Shown piece by piece: positions 53,913 to 62,617 of a DNA stretch of 64,000 nucleotides (its first letter is position 1; the number at the start of each line of letters is the position of its first letter). Source of the DNA: Pseudomonas guariconensis (GTDB lineage Bacteria > Pseudomonadota > Gammaproteobacteria > Pseudomonadales > Pseudomonadaceae); NCBI RefSeq assembly GCF_900102675.1, contig NZ_FMYX01000004.1, positions 124,001-188,000 on the forward strand, given 5' to 3'. Under the pieces are notes generated by a model, which worked only from the letters and a program-made list of their open reading frames with translations, was not told the origin of the DNA and did not search any database. Position numbers and translations under genes: made by a program.

Positions 53913-54955
53913 TACCGGGCTCCTGGCTGGGCATGCTGGAAGCCTTCCAGCACGTTGACTGCGTTGATACCGATTTCTTCCACAGCGTAGCCACCTTCCA
54001 TCACGAACAAGGTCGGCTTGCCGAGCTGGCCGATACGCTTGCCCATCTCCAGGTAGTCTGGGCTGTCCAGCTTGAACTGCGAGATCGGATCGTCCTTGAA
54101 GGTATCCACGCCCAGGGACACCACCACCACGTCCGGCGCGTAGGCGGCGATACGCTGGCAGGCGTCCTCCAGGGCAGCGCTCCAGGCGGCCCAGTCACTG
54201 CCGGCGGGCAGCGGGTAATTGATATTGCAGCCTTCGCCTGCACCTTCGCCGGTTTCGTCGGCATAGCCGAGGAAGAACGGAAACTCGTCCTGCGGGTCGC
54301 CGTGGATCGAGGCGAAGAACACATCGCCGCGCTGGTAGAAGATGTCCTGGGTGCCATTGCCGTGGTGATAGTCGACATCGAGGATGGCGACCTTGCGGTG
54401 GCCTTGGTCAAGGAAGGCCTGGGCTGCGATGGCGGCGTTGTTGAGGTAGCAGTAGCCCCCCATCACTTCGGCCGCGGCATGGTGCCCTGGTGGACGGCAC
54501 AGGGCGAATGCCGAATGGGCGCCTTGCTGGATCGCGGCCTGGGCAGTGAGGGCAACCTGGGCTGCACTGTAGGCGGCTTGCCAGGTACCGGCGGTGATCG
54601 GCGCGCCGGCATCGAAGCTGTAGTAGCCAAGCTCACCATGCAGGCCAGTCGGTTTGACCTTACGCAGGGTGCGGGCTGGCCAGGTGAAGGGCAGCAGGTC
54701 TCCTTCCTGGCCCAGCTGTGACCAGCGCGCCCAGGCCCCTTCGAAGAAGTCCAGGTAGTCGGCGCCATGCACCCGCAGCAAGGGCGCGCGGCCGAAATCA
54801 CGTGGCCCTTCGACCGGACCCAGGTTGCGCTTCTTGACTTGCTCCAGGACGTGGTCAGCGCGCGAAGGCATCTCGAAGCAGGGCATCAGCTTGCCGTCGA
54901 TCAGCTCGCAGCGGCCGTGGTGCAGGCGGTGATCATCAGAATAGATCGTCAGCAT
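53912..54955 (-). CDS. Acetylpolyamine amidohydrolase (histone-deacetylase family)
   Basis: This is a 347-aa zinc-dependent deacetylase. The active-site motif [16 protein letters not shown] is near residues 152-167. The zinc ligands [14 protein letters not shown] and a late [10 protein letters not shown] are visible. It closely follows the acetylpolyamine amidohydrolase type that removes acetyl groups from acetylated putrescine, cadaverine or spermidine. It sits in one transcript with a polyamine-binding protein, and an AraC-family gene lies upstream. Confidence 0.92.
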   Translation of the reverse strand: MLTIYSDDHRLHHGRCELIDGKLMPCFEMPSRADHVLEQVKKRNLGPVEGPRDFGRAPLLRVHGADYLDFFEGAWARWSQLGQEGDLLPFTWPARTLRKVKPTGLHGELGYYSFDAGAPITAGTWQAAYSAAQVALTAQAAIQQGAHSAFALCRPPGHHAAAEVMGGYCYLNNAAIAAQAFLDQGHRKVAILDVDYHHGNGTQDIFYQRGDVFFASIHGDPQDEFPFFLGYADETGEGAGEGCNINYPLPAGSDWAAWSAALEDACQRIAAYAPDVVVVSLGVDTFKDDPISQFKLDSPDYLEMGKRIGQLGKPTLFVMEGGYAVEEIGINAVNVLEGFQHAQPGAR

Positions 54956-55076
54956 TTTTATTCTCCGGGTTTACTGGCGTGGCTTCATTGTGTGAGTCGG
55001 CGAGTGGCGGGAGAACGTTGCAAACGGCCAAAAGGGGATCGATGTGGCCAAAGACAGTGTCCGGTGTGGGGGAATG

Positions 55077-55158
55077 TTCGCGGGTAAATCCGCTCCCGCA
55101 GGCCTCCCGCTGATTTTGAATTCAGCACAAATACCTTAGGAGCGGGTTTACCCGCGAA
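55077..55158. repeat. Second REP-type inverted pair
   Basis: TTCGCGGGTAAATCCGCTCC (from 55077) and the inverted TAGGAGCGGGTTTACCCGCG (from 55137) form a P. putida REP pair about 35 bases apart. It lies between the deacetylase and AraC-type genes. Confidence 0.8.
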
Positions 55159-55172
55159 AAGCCCGGCACCGA

Positions 55173-56165
55173 TCAGCCGCGAAAATGACTCGGCGCAACG
55201 CCGCTCCAGCGCTGGAAGGCATGGCGAAAGCTCGCGGTCTCGCTGAAGCCGAGCGTCTCGGCGATGCGGTAGATTGGCATCTGGTCCTCGGCCAGCAACT
55301 GCTTGGCCCGCTCGAAGCGCAGCTCGTCGAGCAATTGCTGATAGCTGCAGCCCAGGGCTTGCAGGTGCCGGCGCAAGGTGCGCGAGGAGCAGTTCATCTG
55401 GCGCGCCAGACCTTCGAGTCCGGGGGCGGCATCGAGTTGCTTGATCAGCAGCTGGCGGATGCGCCCCAGCCACGCCTGGCGCCCGGTGAACTCAAGGTTC
55501 AGCTGGCGGCAACGCTCGGCCATGGCCTTGTGGGTGATGGGGTCGGCCAGGGGCAGGGGCATGTCCAGCCAGCGGCGTTCGAAGGCAAAGGCATTGTCGT
55601 TGGCATCGAAGCCCAGGGGGCACGGGAATGCATCGGCATAGAGCGCGTGGTAACCCGGCCGTGGATGCTCGAAGCGCGCCGCGAGCAGCGGCAGTGGGCG
55701 CCCCAGCAGGTCGTCACAGATGACTTTCAGCGACACCAGGCAGAATTCGGCATTGAAGGCCGCCAGGGCAGGGCTGTCTTGGTAATCGCTGGCGCTGAAC
55801 CAGATCCGCTGGCCGTCGTCCTCCAGGCGCAAGTGAAAGGCTGTGCCCAGCAGTGCGGGATAGCGCAGCGCCAAGCGCAGGGCGTCACCCAAAGTGGCAC
55901 TGGAGAGCAGGGCGTAACCGAGCATCCCGTAGCATGACACGTGCATGCGCCGCCCCAGCTCCAGGCCGATCTCCTCGCGCAGGGCTACGGCATTGGCGCA
56001 TACCTGCAGTTCTTGCTGGGTGGTGATGCGGGCATCGGCATGGCCCAGATCCGCCGCGCCAATGCCGCTGCCGCAAAGCAGGCGCTCGGCATCGCAGCCT
56101 TCTTCCTGGAAGACCTTGAGAATCAGCGAAACTGCGTTGAGGGTGGTCAGGTGGCTGTGCAGCAT
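55173..56165 (-). CDS. AraC-family transcriptional regulator
   Basis: This is a 330-aa regulator. The N-terminal ligand-sensing domain is of the arabinose-binding/OruR type, and the C-terminal AraC helix-turn-helix pair contains GLEGLARQMNCSSRTLRRHL and GCSYQQLLDELRFERAKQLL then IAETLGFSETASFRHAFQRW. ATG at 56165 (MLHSHLTTL) is used; the upstream extension is not typical. It is upstream of the deacetylase and polyamine-binding genes on the same strand and probably regulates them, though a REP pair lies between. Confidence 0.88.
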   Translation of the reverse strand: MLHSHLTTLNAVSLILKVFQEEGCDAERLLCGSGIGAADLGHADARITTQQELQVCANAVALREEIGLELGRRMHVSCYGMLGYALLSSATLGDALRLALRYPALLGTAFHLRLEDDGQRIWFSASDYQDSPALAAFNAEFCLVSLKVICDDLLGRPLPLLAARFEHPRPGYHALYADAFPCPLGFDANDNAFAFERRWLDMPLPLADPITHKAMAERCRQLNLEFTGRQAWLGRIRQLLIKQLDAAPGLEGLARQMNCSSRTLRRHLQALGCSYQQLLDELRFERAKQLLAEDQMPIYRIAETLGFSETASFRHAFQRWSGVAPSHFRG

Positions 56166-56270
56166 GCTCGGTATCCCGTGGGGCTGGGAAGCATTATGGA
56201 GCAAGTTGTGTGCCGGACGGCCATGTGGCGCTGCTTTGCAGTCCACTACGGCCTTGGTGGCCGCGCGCAT

Positions 56271-56304
56271 AAAAAAAGGGCCCGTAGCGTGCGCTCGGGC
56301 CCTT
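56271..56304 (-). terminator. Intrinsic terminator of aspA
   Basis: AAGGGCCCG and CGGGCCCTT form a 9-bp perfect stem; on the minus strand the T-run is TTTTTTT (56271-56277). It lies 58 bases beyond the aspA stop. Confidence 0.9.
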
Positions 56305-56361
56305 GAAAGGTTGAGAGGTGTCTAGTCCCTCGACCTGGTGAGACGTTTTACAGCGGTCTGG

Positions 56362-57786
56362 TTACGCCTTCAGCGGAACCAGACGTGGAGCGATCATGTT
56401 TTCCGGACGCAGGATGTCGTCGAGCATCGCGTCGTCCAGCAGCTTCTCTTCGCGCACCAGTTCCAGAACACCGCGGCCGGTTTCCAGGGCGACGCGGGCG
56501 ATACGGGTGGCGTTTTCGTAGCCGATGTACGGGTTCAGGGCAGTGACCAGGCCGATCGAGTGCTCGACCAGTTCACGGCAGCGCTGTTCGTTGGCGGTGA
56601 TGCCGACGATGCAGTGCTCGCGCAGCATGTCCATGGCGCGCTGGAGCAGGCGGATGGAGTCGAAGATCTTGTAGGCGATCAGCGGTTCCATGACGTTCAG
56701 CTGCAGCTGGCCACCTTCGGCGGCGACGGTCAGGGCCAGGTCGTTGCCCATGATGGCGAAGGCCACCTGGTTGACGGCTTCCGGAATAACCGGGTTGACC
56801 TTGCCTGGCATGATCGAGCTGCCTGGCTGGCGTGCCGGCAGGTTGATCTCGTTGATGCCGGTGCGCGGGCCGCTGGACAGCAGGCGCAGGTCGTTACAGA
56901 TTTTCGACAGCTTGACCGCGGTGCGCTTGAGCATGCCGGAGAACAGCACGAAGGCGCCCATGTCGGAGGTGGCTTCGATCAGGTCGGCAGCCGGGACCAG
57001 CGGCTGGCCGCTGATGGTCGCCAGGCGCTGCACGGCCAGGGCCTGGTAGCCAGGGTCGGCGTTGATGCCGGTGCCGATGGCGGTACCGCCCAGGTTGATT
57101 TCGGTCAGCAGCTCCGGAGCCAGCGAGCGCAGGCGCTGCAGGTCTTCGGTCATGGTGGTGGCGAAGGCGCGGAATTCTTGGCCAAGGGTCATCGGCACGG
57201 CGTCCTGCAGCTGGGTACGGCCCATCTTCAGTACGTGGTCGAATTCCTTGCCTTTGGCCGCGAAGGCCTGGATCAGGCTGTCGAGGCTGGCCAGCAGGGC
57301 GTCGTGACCCAGCAGCAGACCCAGGCGGATCGCGGTCGGGTAGGCGTCGTTGGTCGACTGCGCCATGTTCACGTCGTTGTTCGGGTGCAGGTACTGGTAC
57401 TCACCCTTCTGGTGGCCCATGACCTCCAGCGCGACGTTGGCGATGACTTCGTTGGCGTTCATGTTGGTGGAGGTACCTGCACCACCTTGGATCATGTCCA
57501 CAACGAACTGGTCGTGGAACTCGCCGCGGATCAGACGGGCGCAGGCCTCGCTGATGGCAGCGTGCTTGGCATCGCTCAGGTGGCCCAGCTCACGGTTGGC
57601 GTCGGCAGCGGCCTGCTTGACCATGGCCAGGGCCACGACCAGCTTCGGGTAGTGCGACAGCGGAACACCGGAGAGGTGGAAGTTGTTGGCAGCGCGCAGA
57701 GTCTGGATGCCGTAGTAGGCATCGGCAGGGACTTCAAGGGTACCAAGCAGGTCTTTTTCGACGCGGAACGATGCAGCGGAGGACAT
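56362..57786 (-). CDS. aspA: Aspartate ammonia-lyase
   Basis: Aspartase converts aspartate to fumarate and ammonia. The 474-aa protein has the family signature GSSIMPGKVNPVIPE (about residues 318-332), the catalytic-loop Ser included. The N-terminal EVPADAYYGIQTLRAANNF and the TNDAYPTAIRL segment are typical of the fumarase/aspartase superfamily. The start at 57786 (MSSAASFRVE) gives the family length. A divergent LysR gene begins 181 bases upstream and may regulate it. It is followed by a strong terminator. Confidence 0.96.
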   Translation of the reverse strand: MSSAASFRVEKDLLGTLEVPADAYYGIQTLRAANNFHLSGVPLSHYPKLVVALAMVKQAAADANRELGHLSDAKHAAISEACARLIRGEFHDQFVVDMIQGGAGTSTNMNANEVIANVALEVMGHQKGEYQYLHPNNDVNMAQSTNDAYPTAIRLGLLLGHDALLASLDSLIQAFAAKGKEFDHVLKMGRTQLQDAVPMTLGQEFRAFATTMTEDLQRLRSLAPELLTEINLGGTAIGTGINADPGYQALAVQRLATISGQPLVPAADLIEATSDMGAFVLFSGMLKRTAVKLSKICNDLRLLSSGPRTGINEINLPARQPGSSIMPGKVNPVIPEAVNQVAFAIMGNDLALTVAAEGGQLQLNVMEPLIAYKIFDSIRLLQRAMDMLREHCIVGITANEQRCRELVEHSIGLVTALNPYIGYENATRIARVALETGRGVLELVREEKLLDDAMLDDILRPENMIAPRLVPLKA

Positions 57787-57966
57787 GACGGATATCATCT
57801 CGATTTAAACCCGGCACCTGCCGGAATGCCGCCAATCCTAGGCCTGCCCGGATTTTGCGGCCAATGCTGTTGCACGCTAACCTATGCACAAACGGCATAC
57901 CGATTCATGTGACGCCAATTGACAAACGAGCGTGTTCCATTTTGGTGCGCGCTGGGAGACCGCTTC

Positions 57967-58908
57967 ATGAACCTCGAAAGCAAGTGGCTGGAAGACTTCA
58001 GCGCCCTGGCCGCCACCCGTAGTTTTTCCCAGGCGGCGGAGCGTCGTTTCGTCACCCAGCCGGCCTTCAGTCGGCGTATCCGCAGCCTGGAAGCGGCGCT
58101 AGGGCTGACCTTGGTGAATCGTTCCCGCACACCGATCGAGCTGACCGAGGCCGGGCAGTTGTTTCTCGTCACGGCGCGCACGGTTGTCGACCAATTGAGC
58201 GAAGTTCTGCGCCATTTGCATCATCTCGAAGGCGGCCAGGGTGAAGTGGTCCAAGTGGCTGCCGCACACTCGCTGGCATCGGGCTTCTTCCCACGCTGGG
58301 TGGCCCAGTTGCGCAACGACGGCCTGAACATCGCCACCCGTCTGGTGGCCACCAACGTGGGCGATGCCGTGCATGCGTTGCGTGAAGGTGGTTGCGACCT
58401 GATGCTGGCGTTCTATGACCCGGATGCGGCCTTGCAGATGGATGCCGAAATCTTCCCCTCGCTGCACATGGGCACTACCGAGATGCTGCCGGTATGCGCC
58501 GTGGGCGCCGACGGCAAGCCGTTGTTCGACCTTGAAGGCGAGAGCAGCGTGCCTCTGCTGGCTTACAGCGCTGGGGCTTTCCTCGGTCGATCGGTCAACT
58601 TGCTGCTGCGTCAGCGCAACCTGCGCTATACCACTGTCTATGAAACCGCCATGGCCGACAGTCTCAAGAGCATGGCCCTTGAAGGTATGGGTATCGCCTG
58701 GGTGCCGCGGCTGTCGATGCGCGGCGAGCTGGAGCGTGGCGAACTGGCGATCTGTGGAGGCAGCCAATGGCACGTGCCGTTGGAAATTCGCCTCTATCGC
58801 TGCGCCTTGGTCCGCAAGGCCAACGTGCGTCTGCTCTGGCGCAAGCTGGAGGGTGGCACGACGACCGCATCTGTTGACCCGAAAGTCAGCCAAAGCCCCG
58901 AAAAATAA
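57967..58908 (+). CDS. LysR-family transcriptional regulator divergent from aspA
   Basis: This is a 313-aa LysR-type regulator. The helix-turn-helix is RSFSQAAERRFVTQPAFSRR, and the effector domain is complete. The ATG at 57967 (MNLESKWLED) has GGGAG upstream. By position it may control aspA, but no operator was identified, so this is only inferred. The next gene is purE, after a structured leader. Confidence 0.88.
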   Translation: MNLESKWLEDFSALAATRSFSQAAERRFVTQPAFSRRIRSLEAALGLTLVNRSRTPIELTEAGQLFLVTARTVVDQLSEVLRHLHHLEGGQGEVVQVAAAHSLASGFFPRWVAQLRNDGLNIATRLVATNVGDAVHALREGGCDLMLAFYDPDAALQMDAEIFPSLHMGTTEMLPVCAVGADGKPLFDLEGESSVPLLAYSAGAFLGRSVNLLLRQRNLRYTTVYETAMADSLKSMALEGMGIAWVPRLSMRGELERGELAICGGSQWHVPLEIRLYRCALVRKANVRLLWRKLEGGTTTASVDPKVSQSPEK

Positions 58909-58955
58909 GGCCGACAGTTGGTCGCCGGGGGTGCCTGGATGGCCTCGCGTTACGC

Positions 58956-59042
58956 TATACTTCGCGGCCCCCAGGCCGGAACGATCCGGCCATGATCAGC
59001 AAACAAGCCACGCCGGTCGTCCCGCGTGGCTTGTTGTTTTTT
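58956..59042 (+). promoter_or_regulatory. Structured purE leader with attenuator-like terminator
   Basis: TATACT (58956-58961) is a -10-like element, but a matching -35 is not clear. It is followed by hairpin 1, GGCCGGA-ACGA-TCCGGCC (58974-58991). Hairpin 2 follows, AACAAGCCACGC / GCGTGGCTTGTT (59002-59013 with 59024-59035), then six T. Hairpin 2 is a typical intrinsic terminator, 38 bases before the purE start. It may end the LysR transcript, or attenuate purEK. Confidence 0.6.
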
Positions 59043-59079
59043 GACGCGCCCAAGGGCGCACAAGCGAAGAGGCTCGACG

Positions 59080-59571
59080 ATGAGTGCACTGGTTGGCGTG
59101 ATCATGGGCTCCAAGTCCGATTGGTCCACCCTTAGCCACACCGCCGATATGCTGGAAAAACTCGGCATTCCCTACGAGGTGAAGGTGGTTTCCGCCCACC
59201 GTACGCCGGATCTGCTGTTCCAGTATGCCGAAGAGGCCGAAGGCCGCGGCATCGAGGTGATCATCGCCGGTGCTGGCGGTGCTGCCCACCTGCCGGGCAT
59301 GTGCGCCGCCAAGACCCACCTGCCGGTGCTGGGCGTGCCGGTGCAGTCCTCGATGCTCTCGGGTGTCGACTCGCTGCTGTCGATCGTGCAGATGCCCGCA
59401 GGCGTACCTGTCGCCACCCTGGCCATCGGCAAGGCCGGTGCCATCAACGCGGCGCTGCTCTCGGCGAGCATCCTGGGTGCCAAGTACCCGCAGTATCACG
59501 CGGCACTCAAGCAGTTCCGCACGGAGCAGACCGAAACCGTCCTGGACAATCCGGACCCGCGCCAGGCCTGA
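59080..59571 (+). CDS. purE: N5-carboxyaminoimidazole ribonucleotide mutase PurE
   Basis: PurE shifts the carboxyl group of N5-CAIR to CAIR in de novo purine synthesis. The 163-aa protein has the family [16 protein letters not shown] near residues 9-24 and the [20 protein letters not shown] block. The [19 protein letters not shown] motif is complete. ATG at 59080 is chosen for family length. purK follows after 10 bases. Confidence 0.96.
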   Translation: MSALVGVIMGSKSDWSTLSHTADMLEKLGIPYEVKVVSAHRTPDLLFQYAEEAEGRGIEVIIAGAGGAAHLPGMCAAKTHLPVLGVPVQSSMLSGVDSLLSIVQMPAGVPVATLAIGKAGAINAALLSASILGAKYPQYHAALKQFRTEQTETVLDNPDPRQA

Positions 59572-59581
59572 GGCTATCAAC

Positions 59582-60664
59582 ATGAAGATCGGTGTAATCG
59601 GTGGTGGCCAGCTCGGCCGCATGCTGGCCTTGGCGGGTACTCCGCTGGGCATGAACTTCGCTTTCCTCGACCCGGCCCCGGACGCCTGCGCGGCTGCCTT
59701 GGGTGAGCACCTGCGCGCCGACTACGGCGATCAGGATCACCTGCGTCAGCTGGCTGACGAAGTCGACCTGGTGACGTTCGAGTTCGAAAGCGTTCCGGCC
59801 GAAACCGTGGCCTTCCTCTCGCAGTTCGTTCCGGTCTATCCAAGTGCCGAAGCCCTGCGCATCGCCCGTGACCGTCTGTTCGAAAAGAGCATGTTCCGCG
59901 ATCTGGGCATCCCGACGCCGGCGTTCGCCGACATCCTGTCCCAGGAAGACCTGGACGCGGCGGTGGCCAGCATCGGCCTGCCGGCAGTCCTCAAGACCCG
60001 GACCCTGGGCTATGACGGCAAGGGCCAGAAGGTCCTGCGCAGTGCCGAGGATGTGGTCGGCACCTTCGCCGAGCTGGGCAGCGTCCCATGCCTGCTCGAA
60101 GGCTTCGTGCCGTTCACCGGTGAGGTGTCGCTGGTGGCCGTGCGTGGCCGCGATGGCGAAACCCGCTTCTACCCGCTGGTGCATAACACCCATGAGAGCG
60201 GCATCCTGCGCCTGTCGGTCGCAAGCGATGCGCATCCGCTGCAGGCGCTGGCCGAAGACTACGTGGGTCGCGTGCTGCAGAAGCTGGACTACGTGGGTGT
60301 GATGGCTTTCGAGTTCTTCGAGGTCGACGGTGGCCTGAAGGCCAACGAAATCGCCCCGCGGGTCCACAACTCCGGGCACTGGACCATCGAAGGGGCCGAG
60401 TGCAGCCAGTTCGAGAACCATCTGCGCGCCGTGGCCGGCCTGCCGCTGGGCTCGACCGCCAAGGTCGGCGAGAGCGCCATGCTCAACTTCATCGGTGAAG
60501 TGCCGGCTGTGGATAAGGTCGTGGCCATCGACGACTGCCACCTGCACCACTACGGCAAAGCCTTCAAGGCCGGCCGCAAGGTTGGTCACGCCACCCTGCG
60601 CTGCGCCGACATGGCCACTCTCAAGGCCAAGATCGCCGAAGTCGAAGCGTTGATTGCCGGCTGA
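59582..60664 (+). CDS. purK: N5-carboxyaminoimidazole ribonucleotide synthase PurK
   Basis: PurK makes N5-CAIR from aminoimidazole ribonucleotide, bicarbonate and ATP. The 360-aa ATP-grasp protein begins KIGVIGGGQLGRMLALAGTP and has KTRTLGYDGKGQ plus NEIAPRVHNSGHWT. It is in one operon with purE, 10 bases apart, and the two steps are consecutive in purine synthesis. A perfect DnaA box (reverse) lies at 60508-60516. The ATG at 59582 is used; longer frames upstream are only chance open reading within purE. Confidence 0.96.
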   Translation: MKIGVIGGGQLGRMLALAGTPLGMNFAFLDPAPDACAAALGEHLRADYGDQDHLRQLADEVDLVTFEFESVPAETVAFLSQFVPVYPSAEALRIARDRLFEKSMFRDLGIPTPAFADILSQEDLDAAVASIGLPAVLKTRTLGYDGKGQKVLRSAEDVVGTFAELGSVPCLLEGFVPFTGEVSLVAVRGRDGETRFYPLVHNTHESGILRLSVASDAHPLQALAEDYVGRVLQKLDYVGVMAFEFFEVDGGLKANEIAPRVHNSGHWTIEGAECSQFENHLRAVAGLPLGSTAKVGESAMLNFIGEVPAVDKVVAIDDCHLHHYGKAFKAGRKVGHATLRCADMATLKAKIAEVEALIAG

Positions 60665-60700
60665 TTGAACCTCTGCCCTGCGCAGGCCCTCTGAAATGGC

Positions 60701-60735
60701 AACAAGCCAAAGTGCTGTCTAGGCTTTGGCTTGTT
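60701..60735. other. Hairpin after purK sharing arms with the purE leader
   Basis: AACAAGCCAAAG and CTTTGGCTTGTT form a perfect 12-bp stem. The outer arms AACAAGCC / GGCTTGTT are the same as those of hairpin 2 in the purE leader. No long T-run follows on either strand. It lies just before the GlsB-like gene. Confidence 0.7.
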
Positions 60736-60760
60736 CCATCTTCAAAGCAGAGGGATTGCC

Positions 60761-61009
60761 ATGGGTATCATTGGAACCATTTTCATCGGCCTGATCGTCG
60801 GCCTGCTGGCCCGTTTTCTGAAACCAGGGGACGACAGCATGGGCTGGATCATGACCATTCTTCTCGGTATCGCCGGGTCCCTTGCCGCGACTTATGGCGG
60901 GCAGGCGCTGGGTATCTACCAGGCGGGGCAGGCCGCAGGTTTCTTTGGCGCCCTGGTGGGTGCCATCATCCTTCTGGTGATCTACGGATTCATCAAGAAA
61001 CGCGGGTGA
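60761..61009 (+). CDS. GlsB/YeaQ/YmgE-family membrane protein
   Basis: This is an 82-aa three-helix membrane protein of the transglycosylase-associated (GlsB/YeaQ/YmgE) family: GIIGTIFIGLIVGLLARFLK, GWIMTILLGIAGSLAATYGG and AGFFGALVGAIILLVIYGFI. Such proteins are stress-related and common in pseudomonads; the molecular role is unknown. ATG at 60761 is preceded by AGAGGG. A 12-bp terminator follows, ending 2 bases before the next gene start. Confidence 0.9.
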   Translation: MGIIGTIFIGLIVGLLARFLKPGDDSMGWIMTILLGIAGSLAATYGGQALGIYQAGQAAGFFGALVGAIILLVIYGFIKKRG

Positions 61010-61018
61010 CTGGTTTAG

Positions 61019-61053
61019 AATGCTCGGCAATTGACTGAGTTGCCGAGCATTTT
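61019..61053 (+). terminator. Terminator abutting the DUF3299 start
   Basis: AATGCTCGGCAA and TTGCCGAGCATT form a perfect 12-bp stem with a 9-base loop, followed by TT. The structure ends 3 bases before the next ATG at 61055, so it covers the place of that gene's ribosome-binding site. Confidence 0.8.
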
Positions 61054-61054
61054 C

Positions 61055-61588
61055 ATGCGTGCGTTTTTCCTTGTCCCCCTACTGCTGGCCAGTGCACTGG
61101 CCCATGCCGAGCTGCCCGAAACCGACTGGCTGGAGCTGATGCCAAAGTCGGACCAGAAGGCGCTCGAGCAGATGCCTGAAATCGACCACGACTCTCCTGA
61201 AGCCATGGGCACCTTCACCGAAAAGGGTGGGCTCAAGCAGGCCAAGGGTCTGCCGGCGGTGATGTACTCCACCAAGACGGTGGCCGCCATGAATGGCAAA
61301 CAGATCCGCCTGGGCGGTTATCCGGTACCGCTGGAAAGCGACGCCAAGGGCAACAGCACCTTGTTCTTCCTCGTGCCGTATCCCGGCGCCTGTATCCACG
61401 TGCCGCCGCCGCCACCCAACCAGCTGGTGCTGGTGCGTTATCCCAAAGGCATGAAAATCGACGACATCTACACGCCGCTGTGGGTCAGTGGCACCTTGAA
61501 GGTGGAGAAGGTCAGCAACGACCTGGCCGATGCGGCCTATGCGCTGGAGGCAGGGAAGGTGAGGGTGGTAGAGGACGCCGACCTCTGA
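61055..61588 (+). CDS. DUF3299 exported protein
   Basis: This is a 177-aa protein of unknown function. It has a signal peptide (RAFFLVPLLLASALAHA), and the mature part carries ETDWLELMPKSDQKALEQM and the conserved PYPGACIHVPPPPPNQLV (DUF3299). It is probably periplasmic. No Shine-Dalgarno is seen; the hairpin described at 61019-61053 takes its place. Whether the true start is this ATG is uncertain; the upstream in-frame TTG at 61031 would lie inside the hairpin. Confidence 0.78.
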   Translation: MRAFFLVPLLLASALAHAELPETDWLELMPKSDQKALEQMPEIDHDSPEAMGTFTEKGGLKQAKGLPAVMYSTKTVAAMNGKQIRLGGYPVPLESDAKGNSTLFFLVPYPGACIHVPPPPPNQLVLVRYPKGMKIDDIYTPLWVSGTLKVEKVSNDLADAAYALEAGKVRVVEDADL

Positions 61589-61604
61589 TTCGATCTTTTC
61601 CGAG

Positions 61605-61642
61605 CCGCTCCCACAGGTTATGTGAGAACCCAGTGGGAGCGG
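61605..61642. repeat. REP-like inverted repeat
   Basis: CCGCTCCCAC (61605-61614) and GTGGGAGCGG (61633-61642) are perfect inverted arms of the P. putida REP core. It lies between the convergent DUF3299 and mutarotase genes and may terminate both. Confidence 0.7.
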
Positions 61643-61648
61643 GTCTGG

Positions 61649-62545
61649 TCAGAGTGCTTCGCTGGTGATCGTAACGCTCAGCGAATGACTCGCCCCTGGG
61701 GCCAGGTTTACCACATCGTCCCACACATTCGCTGTTTCGATGCACAGCATTCGCTGCCAGCCATCATCGGCCATGTCCGCCAGCTCCCGGGCGCGATCGG
61801 TCCATGGGTTCCAGATCACCGCCGAGCGTGAGCCCGTAGCGTGCAAAGTGATGCGGCGGTTCCATTGCGGGTCGACGATCTTCAGCAGATCAGGTGTCTG
61901 CAGGTAGATGCGGTCGGTCTCGCCGGCAAAGCCCAGGGCGCTGAGCTGCTGGCGCAGTTCCCAGTCGGTCAGGGTTTCGATGTAACCAAGGTTCTCCACG
62001 CCCTCGACCCGAGCCTGTCGTACATCGCTGACCGCAAAGTAGCTGTGCAGGGCCTGGCTGATGGTGACGTTGTCATTACCCTGGTTGAAGCTGCTCAAGG
62101 TCAGCTTCAATTGCGTGCCCATTTCGATCAGCAGCTTGAGCTCGACCTCATGAGGCCAGCCTGGCAGGTCGCCCAGCGCTTCCGGTAGGCTGAACTCGAT
62201 GCGAAGGCCTTCTGCGGCCTCCTCGATGCCCAGCAGCTGCCAGTCACGGGTGCGCGCCAACCCATGGGCAGGTGCCTGTTCGCCTTGGTACATGGCCTGC
62301 ACGGCCTGGGGGTTGCGCTGCAGATTGCCGAACCAGGGCCAGCACACCGGCACTCCGGCGCGCACGGACTTGCCCTGGCGGAAGATGGCTTGGTCGCTCA
62401 ACCACAGCAATGGGGGCTCACCCAGTCGTTGGTAGCTCAAGACCTGGGCGCCCTGTTGGGCGATCAGCAGTTCGGCATGATTGCTGGTGATGCGCCAGCA
62501 GTTGAGTTCGCCGTGTTGTTCCGTTTCGACCTGGAAAGTAGCCAT
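61649..62545 (-). CDS. D-hexose-6-phosphate mutarotase (YeaD-like)
   Basis: This is a 298-aa aldose-1-epimerase-fold protein of the glucose-6-phosphate 1-epimerase subgroup. Signatures are SVRAGVPVCWPWFG near residue 66, HGLARTRDWQL with the catalytic His, LHSYFAVSD with the second His, and IWNPWTDRARELADM. It speeds interconversion of alpha and beta hexose-6-phosphate, a useful step for the zwf route. No operon partner is evident. Confidence 0.88.
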   Translation of the reverse strand: MATFQVETEQHGELNCWRITSNHAELLIAQQGAQVLSYQRLGEPPLLWLSDQAIFRQGKSVRAGVPVCWPWFGNLQRNPQAVQAMYQGEQAPAHGLARTRDWQLLGIEEAAEGLRIEFSLPEALGDLPGWPHEVELKLLIEMGTQLKLTLSSFNQGNDNVTISQALHSYFAVSDVRQARVEGVENLGYIETLTDWELRQQLSALGFAGETDRIYLQTPDLLKIVDPQWNRRITLHATGSRSAVIWNPWTDRARELADMADDGWQRMLCIETANVWDDVVNLAPGASHSLSVTITSEAL

Positions 62546-62617
62546 GCGCTTGTCTCGTCGTGATGCATATCAGGCCTTGGACCTCATGCCTTGCAACGAG
62601 TTTACCGCGCCCCTGGC

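Noticed and set aside
56338..57912. 524-codon plus-strand frame opposite aspA
   Set aside because: It covers the aspA terminator and gene in antisense and has no family similarity.
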